From: Defluviitaleaceae bacterium
Lineage (GTDB): Bacteria > Bacillota > Clostridia > Lachnospirales > WRAX01
Direction: 5' to 3'
Assembly: GCA_009780415.1 (NCBI GenBank)
Contig: WRAC01000020.1
Span: 1-42,114 of the forward strand
DNA length: 42,114 nucleotides
Positions within the stretch are counted from its first letter, which is position 1, and every line of letters starts with the position of its first letter. A program made the position numbers and the translations under genes. Under the pieces are notes generated by a model. The model was not told the DNA's origin. It was given only the letters and a program-made list of their open reading frames with translations, and searched no databases. Below are positions 17,775-24,144 of the stretch, piece by piece.

Positions 17775-19709
17775 ATGGCAAAATTCGCAAGCAGGTATCA
17801 AAGGCATGTAAATGATCGCGAAACGCGGATGCTGAGGCTTTGGCAGGCCGCTGTTTCGCCTGTGGACGCCTTTTACGCCCAAATGGCGGAAGGGCTGTTC
17901 CGCGCCGTAAAATGGGCGGTGGCGCAGAAGCTTGACCGCCTGCTTATGGACGACGGGCGTTTTTCCCATTGCGATACGCGGATTAACGATTATTACAAAA
18001 AGCTGATGTTTTATTACGCGAACGCGTTACGGCTGCTTAACCAAGCGGCTGAATACGCGAAGGCCGGCGGGATGGATAAAATCACGGGGATTGTCGGCGG
18101 GATGTCGGCTGTGGTGATGTCGCGGCTCAAGGCTTATGAGGATAATAACAGGGCCGGGAGCAGGGAAGGGGATTCACGCGAATTGGAAGCGGCCCCGAAT
18201 CAGGCCATGTCCGAAAAGCAAATGCTGGTTTCCCGGCATATCCTTGTTTTTTCGGATAACTTCGGCATGGTTTCGTACAGGCCGCGTTCGGAGCTGTACG
18301 CGGAGATGTTCCATGCCACGCGGATGAGGTTTATTAATTATGAGGGCGTGGATTTCGCAAAGGAGCTATACGGGCAGGCGATTCGTATTATATGCGAAAA
18401 GGGATTCCCGAATTTTTACGAGCTGTATAAACAGAGCCTACAATCCGCCGGGCTTGAGCTGTGCGGGTTTTATCACAGGAACGCCGCAGCGTATTACGGC
18501 GCGGAGCTGCTGGGAGAGCATGAGATTCTGCGTAACCTTGCCACCGTGCAGGTTCCGGCGCTGGCCCGGGTGAATGACCGGATACCGTATACGGATAACG
18601 TTAAACGCGCGGCTGACGAAGCTATAAACGGCGTAATGGCGGCGTATCAGTCGCTTTCCCGCGATGTGGCGGAGATTTCCGAGGCCTTGCAACAGGCGGG
18701 GTTGGCAACGGCGGAGCCCGAGGAATATGAAGCCTTTGCCGGCAGTCTGCTGGATGCCGTTGCAGAGGAAACTTACGCGGATAATGCCGTATCGGACGCG
18801 GTTTCCGGGTTTGAGACGCGGTTTGAGGCTATGCGCCAGGCTTTTGGCAAGGAGCTGTCCGACGCGGTTATTGGCTGGCAGGATTTGGATAAAAATGCCA
18901 AAGACCCGGCGGAAGCCGCAAGCGAGATGATAGATGCGGAGATTGCCTTAGCTGCGGGGATACGCGATATTTTCGAGGGGATACACCGGTATTTTGACGA
19001 AGACGAGCGGCTTAAAACCGACGATAGCGCGGACGGGCGTATTTCCCAGGGAATTGCCGAGACGGTTTTTATAAAGGTTGAGAGTTTAAACGAAGCGGCG
19101 GCGGGGCTGCGGGCGGATATGGAGGCGTTGCGGGAAAAGCTCTCAACGGAGGAGCGGAAAGAGTTTCCATGGCTGGACGAGCTTGCGGCAAGCGCTTTTG
19201 AGGGAATGATCGGAGAAGTGGCGCGGTTTCAGAAAGAAGACCGCCGCGCTTTGTCCGCTATAATGAAATATATGAATTTTCGGACGGACAACGAGTTTTA
19301 CGCGCCTTATGCCGCGCGTGTGCCGCGGCCCGGGGTAAAAACCCTTGAACAGATTGAAATGAAGCTGTTAAAGTTTAAGAAGGAACAGACACTTTACGAA
19401 GTCAGCACGTTTGAGGAAATACAGCTTTATTCGGTGACGCGGCTGCGTGAGTCCGGGGCCGGCCATATAAAGGATTTTGTGAGGTTGCTTGACGAAGCCG
19501 CCGGGCGGATTTCGGAAATCCTTGCCGGGTACGGCATACAGGCCATCAGGCCCGATACGCGCGATATGTTCAACGGGCGCGAACATGAGGTATTAATGGC
19601 CGAACAGAATGAGAGTTTCAAAAAAGGTGAGATTATCAAGCTTTTGAACAGCGGATACAGGCAGGGCGAGGTAATCCTGCTGAGGGCGAATGTGATTGCG
19701 GCAAGGTGA
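17775..19709 (+). CDS. Large helical protein with a GrpE-like C-terminal domain
   Basis: A 644-residue soluble, mainly helical protein. Residues 1-580 have no recognised domain; the helices between about 350 and 560 are charged and coiled-coil-like. The last 62 residues (583-644) follow the pattern of the GrpE beta domain: LAGYGIQAIRP corresponds to the GV..I.P.G segment, MFNGREHEVLM to FDPNLHEAVM, then KGEIIKLLNSGY and GEVILLRANVIA match the closing G.V...L..GY...G.vLRPA.V.V strands. The preceding helices would act as the GrpE long helix. GrpE releases ADP from Hsp70, so this is probably a nucleotide exchange factor for the neighbouring Hsp70s. It might correspond to DUF5716-type proteins (uncertain memory). 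Confidence 0.75.
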   Translation: MAKFASRYQRHVNDRETRMLRLWQAAVSPVDAFYAQMAEGLFRAVKWAVAQKLDRLLMDDGRFSHCDTRINDYYKKLMFYYANALRLLNQAAEYAKAGGMDKITGIVGGMSAVVMSRLKAYEDNNRAGSREGDSRELEAAPNQAMSEKQMLVSRHILVFSDNFGMVSYRPRSELYAEMFHATRMRFINYEGVDFAKELYGQAIRIICEKGFPNFYELYKQSLQSAGLELCGFYHRNAAAYYGAELLGEHEILRNLATVQVPALARVNDRIPYTDNVKRAADEAINGVMAAYQSLSRDVAEISEALQQAGLATAEPEEYEAFAGSLLDAVAEETYADNAVSDAVSGFETRFEAMRQAFGKELSDAVIGWQDLDKNAKDPAEAASEMIDAEIALAAGIRDIFEGIHRYFDEDERLKTDDSADGRISQGIAETVFIKVESLNEAAAGLRADMEALREKLSTEERKEFPWLDELAASAFEGMIGEVARFQKEDRRALSAIMKYMNFRTDNEFYAPYAARVPRPGVKTLEQIEMKLLKFKKEQTLYEVSTFEEIQLYSVTRLRESGAGHIKDFVRLLDEAAGRISEILAGYGIQAIRPDTRDMFNGREHEVLMAEQNESFKKGEIIKLLNSGYRQGEVILLRANVIAAR

Positions 19710-19713
19710 TTTG

Positions 19714-21324
19714 ATGACGTATAGCTGGAAACTGTACCGTAAACGGCTTAATGAAGGTTTCCTTGACGCCAAGGCGAGGGAGTCGCTGTTTGTGCTGGGG
19801 CTCGATTTGGGGAACCACAGCTCGTCGCTGGCTTTTTATGATATTAACCGGAATATGCCGGAGGTTATTGATGTAAGCGGCGGGTACGGCAAACCCAGTA
19901 TGCCCACGGCTTTGCAATATGTGAGGGAATCGCGCGAGTGGGTTTTCGGCGAATACGCCCTGCTGAACCGCGGTACGACGTCTGACACGATATATACGGG
20001 GCTGCTTGAAAAATTGCCCAAAAAGGAATATCTTGACGTGGACGGCAAACCCGTCGCCACGGAGCAGGTAATGGGCACATATCTGCGGGAGTTTCTGGCA
20101 AACTGCCGGAATATAAACCCCAAAGCCGAATTTGCGGGCATAACGCTGTCCGTTCCCGGCTATACCTCTGACGAGAGTAAAGAGGCGATTTTACAGGTTT
20201 TTAAGCTGTCGGGATATGAAAAACCCCTGATTTCCATGGATTCGGACAGGGAGTGCATTTTCTCCTGGTATTTTCACAGGAAGCCTCCCAAGGCGGAAAA
20301 GGTCGCCTTGCTGGATTTTGGGTCGCGGGAGCTGCGCGGCGGGCTTTATGATATCGTCCCCGGCAAGAACGGGGAGCCGGCATTGATTAGGTGCTGTTCA
20401 TCGCTGTTTGATAAAAGCTGCGGCACCGATGTGGTGGATTCGCATGTGACTCGGTTTTTAACCGATTTTTACCTGTCAGAAACCAATACCCCCGCAAACC
20501 GCCTTGACCCGCGTATTGCCAGCCAGATACAAGCCTTCGCGTATCAGCACAAAGACCTTTTGTTCCAGCAGGCAAGCGGGTCGCGCCCGGTGAAGCTTTA
20601 TTATAATTTTGTGTATCCGCCCATTGTTTGCAGCGTTACGGAAAAAATAATGACCGATTTTCTAAGCCCGCACAGGGAGAGGTTTACGGATTTTTTGAAC
20701 CGGCTGTTTAAAAAGTCCATAACCGATTCCAATTTGTCGAAGGACGATATCGATGCGGTAATTTGCACGGGCGGCGGGTTTGAGATGCTTTGGGCAAGGA
20801 ACCTCGCGGCGGAGTTCTTCAGCGGAGCGGAGATCCTTGTGGGTAAAAACCCAAAGTCCGCGGCGGCAAGCGGCGCGTCCGTACGCTCGGCGCAGGCGCT
20901 TGGTATTACGGAAGCCGTCCCTTTCCACATTGAGGACAGCCATATGCTGAAGGTGGATATCGGCGTAAGCGTGCGCACGAAGAGCCAAAACCACAAGCGC
21001 GAGCGGTTCTTCCCCATTGCCGAAAACGGAAGCTTCTGGTGGCAGGAGCGTGAGCCCGTCACGTTTATCTACGGCGGTGAAACCGGTGAGGCCGAGAATT
21101 CAGGCGGTATATCGTTCTTTAGCCGGAACGCGGAGGGTGAGCAAAGCGAATTGGGTATAATATCATTGGACGGCCTGCCCAAGCGGCCCGCCGGGACGAC
21201 GCGCCTGAACCTTGGGCTGACGTTTACCCAGCCGGGGCGCATTACGGCGACACTGCGGGACGTTGGGTTCGGGGAGCTGTTCCCGACGGCTGATTTTGAG
21301 CGCAGGGTTGAGCTGGTGATTTAA
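19714..21324 (+). CDS. Hsp70-family protein 2, pseudo-ATPase
   Basis: A 536-residue protein with the Hsp70 fold but degenerate ATP motifs. The ATG is 4 bp after the previous stop, with AAGGTGA just upstream. Phosphate-1 reads LDLGNHSSS (Asn34-His35 instead of Thr-Thr), and phosphate-2 reads LDFGSREL (Asp201, with GGGT lost). The VKRL lysine segment is replaced by TGLLEKL and the SEPxAAA segment by SMDSDRECI. The adenosine motif ICTGGGFEML is partly kept. The C-terminal beta domain, GLPKRPAGTTRL, closely matches protein 3 (GLPRRPSGKTRL), and both have similar N-terminal extensions, so these two look like a tandem duplication with one copy having lost catalysis. The helical lid is absent. A structural or regulatory role is likely. 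Confidence 0.85.
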   Translation: MTYSWKLYRKRLNEGFLDAKARESLFVLGLDLGNHSSSLAFYDINRNMPEVIDVSGGYGKPSMPTALQYVRESREWVFGEYALLNRGTTSDTIYTGLLEKLPKKEYLDVDGKPVATEQVMGTYLREFLANCRNINPKAEFAGITLSVPGYTSDESKEAILQVFKLSGYEKPLISMDSDRECIFSWYFHRKPPKAEKVALLDFGSRELRGGLYDIVPGKNGEPALIRCCSSLFDKSCGTDVVDSHVTRFLTDFYLSETNTPANRLDPRIASQIQAFAYQHKDLLFQQASGSRPVKLYYNFVYPPIVCSVTEKIMTDFLSPHRERFTDFLNRLFKKSITDSNLSKDDIDAVICTGGGFEMLWARNLAAEFFSGAEILVGKNPKSAAASGASVRSAQALGITEAVPFHIEDSHMLKVDIGVSVRTKSQNHKRERFFPIAENGSFWWQEREPVTFIYGGETGEAENSGGISFFSRNAEGEQSELGIISLDGLPKRPAGTTRLNLGLTFTQPGRITATLRDVGFGELFPTADFERRVELVI

Positions 21325-21340
21325 ATTTTTGAGGATCTTA

Positions 21341-21502
21341 GAGCCTGTCTAGTATCTCGCTTTCGGTGGATTTTCGCGTAGATTTTTCGTTAAGCTAGGA
21401 ACGGAAAAACGCGCGTGCCCGAAGGCACGGAAGGTTTTTCGTGACGACGCATAACGGAAAATTTACCGAAAAGACGCCGGAATGGAGATACTAGACAGGC
21501 TC
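21341..21502 (+). mobile_element. MITE-like foldback element, 162 bp
   Basis: Perfect 18-bp terminal inverted repeats, GAGCCTGTCTAGTATCTC at 21341-21358 and its complement at 21485-21502, are flanked on both sides by TTA (21338-21340 and 21503-21505), a likely 3-bp target duplication. The arms continue as an imperfect foldback through the whole element, with a central CGTGCC/GGCACG hairpin. It has no coding capacity. The GAGCCTGT ends suggest mobilisation by a transposase of the IS5/IS1182 type, an inference. It sits between the genes for Hsp70 proteins 2 and 3, 22 bp before the ATG, and leaves the ribosome binding site of the next gene intact. Confidence 0.8.
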
Positions 21503-21524
21503 TTATACAAAGGACGGCATTTAT

Positions 21525-23174
21525 ATGAACTGGGAAGAATATCGCAAGGAAATTGAGGCGCGCGGGAATTTGCCGGAAGAATGGTATATTTTGGGCATAG
21601 ATTTGGGTACGACCAATTCGGTCATCAGCTATTGGGACAACCATGGCAGGCAGCCCGTGCCGGTGGATATCTCCAACGGCTTTGGTAAAATTCCGCTGCC
21701 CAGCGTTGTGCAGTTCCGGGCGGGGGAAGCCAATCTGGCGGCCCACAGTTCGGGCGCGCCGGGCGAATGGGTTATAGGCGAGGAAGCCTACCGCTCGTTC
21801 AAGCTTTATCCCGAAACGACGGTGCGCTCGGTAAAGCGCAAAATGGGTACGGATGAGCGGATAAAGCTTGGAAGCAAGGATTATTTGCCTGAGGAGATAT
21901 CGGCGCTTATATTGAAGGAGCTTGCCGGGCATGTGCAGAATCTGAACCCCAAAGCTGAGATTGCCGGGCTTGTTGTGTCGGTGCCGTATGATTTTGACGA
22001 CGCGTCAAAGAAGGCGACTATGCGCGCGGTGGAGCTTGCCGGGCTTGGGGACAAGCTTATCTGCCTGATTGAGGAGCCTAAGGCCGCGGCGCTTGCCTAT
22101 AACTTCCGGCGCGAGCTGAGCGCGGACGAGCGTATCCTGGTGTTTGACTTCGGCGGCGGAACCCTTGATATTACGCTGTTCCATGTGACGGAAAAAACAG
22201 AGGAGAAGCTGACGCTACAGGTGATTTCCGAGGGCGGCGAGGCCAGCCACGGCGGCGATATTATCGATGAGCTGCTGACCGAGCGCTGTTACGGTTATAT
22301 TCAGCATAAAACCGGCGTTGAGGCTTCGGATATCGCGCCGGAGAACCAGGCCGAGCTCATCACCCGCGCGAGGGAGGCTAAGGAGCGGCTCAGCGGCGTT
22401 AAGAGCTTCCGCATACCGTTTACGTTCTGTATCCCGCCGTTCGTGGAGCAGATAACGCGCGAGGATTTTGAGGCGCTTGCCGGGAATTTTATCGAAAAGA
22501 CGCGGAAGCTTACGTTGAAAACGCTGCGCGAGGCTTATACCGGCGCTATTTCGGCCGATATGGTGGACCGTGTGCTGCTTGAGGGCGGCTCGTCCCAGAT
22601 GCCTTGGGTCAAAAATATGCTGATCGGAATTTTTAACGACGAAAATAAGATTTATGTGAGCGAGCGGCCCGCGCTGGATATATCGCTTGGCGCTACGTAC
22701 TACGCCGCCATGAAGATGGGGCTTTTGCAAAACCCCGATATGCAGACCGACCGCTATAACGTGGAATTTTTAGTCACTGTGCCGCATGATATCGGCATAG
22801 AGCTTGATGGCGCGAAAAAGAGTTTCTTCCCCATGATCAGGCGCGGGACGCCCTATGAGTTTGCGAAAAAAAGCCAGGTGTTTACGCTGTCCGGGAATTC
22901 GCCCGAGGATATGACGGAATTTTACCTTAAAATACTTGAGCGGATCGACAAGGAGCATAGGCTTGAGGATTGCAAGCTGATTGGCGAGGTGGAGATCTCC
23001 GGCCTGCCAAGGAGGCCCAGCGGTAAGACGCGGCTCAAGATTACGCTGATGGTGGAGGAAGAGGGCGGATTGGTTAAGGGGAGCGTCAGTGATTTGGGGT
23101 TTAACGGTGAGTTTGAGCCGAGCGGGTTTAATGAGGACTTTTCGCCGGAGAGGTACAAAAAGATTAAATTGTGA
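21525..23174 (+). CDS. Hsp70-family protein 3 (ATPase motifs intact, no lid)
   Basis: A 549-residue protein with a short N-terminal extension (residues 1-22) before the nucleotide-binding domain. Motifs: phosphate-1 GIDLGTTNSVIS (Asp26, Thr29, Thr30), SVKRKMG with the conserved Lys, IEEPKAAALAY, phosphate-2 VFDFGGGTLDITLF and the adenosine motif LLEGGSSQMPWV. The beta-type substrate-binding domain ends with GLPRRPSGKTRL and a short acidic tail, with no helical lid. Resemblance to pseudo-ATPase protein 2 in both termini points to tandem duplication. AAAGGA lies about 10 bases ahead of the ATG, downstream of the MITE-like element, so translation starts normally. Whether transcription reads through the foldback element from the upstream genes is open. 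Confidence 0.92.
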   Translation: MNWEEYRKEIEARGNLPEEWYILGIDLGTTNSVISYWDNHGRQPVPVDISNGFGKIPLPSVVQFRAGEANLAAHSSGAPGEWVIGEEAYRSFKLYPETTVRSVKRKMGTDERIKLGSKDYLPEEISALILKELAGHVQNLNPKAEIAGLVVSVPYDFDDASKKATMRAVELAGLGDKLICLIEEPKAAALAYNFRRELSADERILVFDFGGGTLDITLFHVTEKTEEKLTLQVISEGGEASHGGDIIDELLTERCYGYIQHKTGVEASDIAPENQAELITRAREAKERLSGVKSFRIPFTFCIPPFVEQITREDFEALAGNFIEKTRKLTLKTLREAYTGAISADMVDRVLLEGGSSQMPWVKNMLIGIFNDENKIYVSERPALDISLGATYYAAMKMGLLQNPDMQTDRYNVEFLVTVPHDIGIELDGAKKSFFPMIRRGTPYEFAKKSQVFTLSGNSPEDMTEFYLKILERIDKEHRLEDCKLIGEVEISGLPRRPSGKTRLKITLMVEEEGGLVKGSVSDLGFNGEFEPSGFNEDFSPERYKKIKL

Positions 23175-23184
23175 GTGATTTATT

Positions 23185-23424
23185 AATTGAATTGAAGCTA
23201 TTTCCGGTACCGGAAATAACTAAAAAGGTACCGGAAACAGTTTAAAAGGTACCGGAAGTACACAAAGTAAAGTAAAGGAAAGTAAAGTAAATGAAAGTAT
23301 AGTAGTCTTCTTCTTCGAAGAAGACCCGGCGCGTGAACGCGCGGAGGACGATGACGACGACAAACACATTCGGGTAAATTATATTTACCTAAAAACTGTG
23401 AAGCCGCTGTGGGAGCGGGTTTGA
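23185..23424 (+). pseudogene. Probable remnant of a phage/plasmid replication protein gene
   Basis: This gap carries three copies of GGTACCGGAA at 23206, 23227 and 23248, spaced exactly 21 bp apart. From 23224 to the stop at 23422-23424 one frame is open, encoding a KGTGNSL-type seven-residue repeat, then SKVKESKVNESIVV, an acidic EEDPARERAEDDDDD stretch and a tail ending KPLWERV. Low-complexity linkers of the GTGNSLKGTG and SKVKESKVNE kind are typical of DnaD-like phage replisome organizers (recall, not a search). There is no start codon context, and the first repeat is cut off by a TAA at 23221. Two tight hairpins lie here: 23305-23325 (9-bp stem, TTC loop) and a GCGCGT/ACGCGC palindrome just after. 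Iterons are the alternative reading of the repeats. Confidence 0.4.
23206..23257 (+). repeat. Three direct GGTACCGGAA repeats at 21-bp spacing
   Basis: Exact 10-bp copies start at 23206, 23227 and 23248. The spacers are A-rich and similar (for example ATAACTAAAAA and ACAGTTTAAAA). The 21-bp period equals seven codons and the open frame continues downstream, which favours a degenerate coding repeat over protein-binding iterons. Confidence 0.7.
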
Positions 23425-23462
23425 AGGGCGTAGAAATTTGCCCAAAAAACCGCATTGAAGTG

Positions 23463-23471
23463 TGTTATAAT
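23463..23471 (+). promoter_or_regulatory. Extended -10 element before the Uma2 gene
   Basis: TGT-TATAAT at 23463-23471 is an extended -10 element, 35 bases ahead of the ATG at 23506. There is no good -35 at 17 bases. It suggests the Uma2 gene can be transcribed separately from the Hsp70 genes around it. Confidence 0.45.
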
Positions 23472-23505
23472 AATGTTAAAGGGATTTAGATGAGGAGGGA
23501 ATTTT

Positions 23506-24093
23506 ATGTCGGAACCGGCATTGGATTATGTTAAACAAAGAACAAGGGTTGAGCTGCATGACGGGCGGATTGTGGCGATGTCGCCGGGGCATTCCACGAA
23601 TCATGGCGCGGTGTCTTTTAATATTTCAAGCATTTTCCGCCGTTATTTGAAAGGGAAACCGTGCCGCATTGTGCCGGATGGTATCTATTTGCGTTTATCC
23701 GAGAAAGACCGATTCTTGCCGGATGTGATGATTGTTTGCGATAAAGAGAAGTATAAAACCGACGCTGTTTATGGCGCGCCGGATTTGGTGGTTGAGGTGC
23801 TTTCGCCCAGTACCAAGAATTACGATAGGGGTTATAAAAAAAGTGTTTACGAAAAATTCGGCGTTAAGGAGTATTGGCTGGTAAATACGGACAGCCGCTC
23901 CGTTGAGGTGCATTTGCTGAGGGACGGGCGGCTTGAGTTTGATAATGAATACGCGGTTTATCCCGATTATTACTTGGAAAGTGATCTGCTGCTGACGGAT
24001 GAGGAAAAAGAACGGATTGTGAAAGAGTTTTCACCGTCTATATTCCCGGAAATGGTGATATCGATTGAGGAAATCTTCGAGGGAATGATATAA
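23506..24093 (+). CDS. Uma2-family (DUF820) PD-(D/E)XK nuclease-like protein
   Basis: A 195-residue protein with the standard Uma2 length and motif order: MSPGHSTNHGAV, LPDVMIVCD (Asp73), then APDLVVEVLSPST (Glu97), and KKSVYEKFGVKEYWLVN with the conserved Lys near residue 112. Uma2 proteins have a restriction-endonuclease-like fold; their cellular role is unknown, though their frequency in multi-copy genomes is well known. GAGGAGGG is a strong ribosome binding site. It interrupts the Hsp70 series and may be an insertion unrelated to it, since it lies next to a probable replication-gene remnant and carries its own -10 element. A second Uma2 gene at 34274-34849 (-) has the same MSEPA start. 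Confidence 0.88.
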   Translation: MSEPALDYVKQRTRVELHDGRIVAMSPGHSTNHGAVSFNISSIFRRYLKGKPCRIVPDGIYLRLSEKDRFLPDVMIVCDKEKYKTDAVYGAPDLVVEVLSPSTKNYDRGYKKSVYEKFGVKEYWLVNTDSRSVEVHLLRDGRLEFDNEYAVYPDYYLESDLLLTDEEKERIVKEFSPSIFPEMVISIEEIFEGMI

Positions 24094-24144
24094 AAATTAT
24101 TCAAATTGATATATATTATACATTAACATAGAGGAGATGCGGCA

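Noticed and set aside
23206-23257. Direct repeats considered as a CRISPR array or plasmid iterons
   Set aside because: Only three 10-bp units at 21-bp spacing, and the period matches seven codons of an open frame, so a degenerate coding repeat is more likely.
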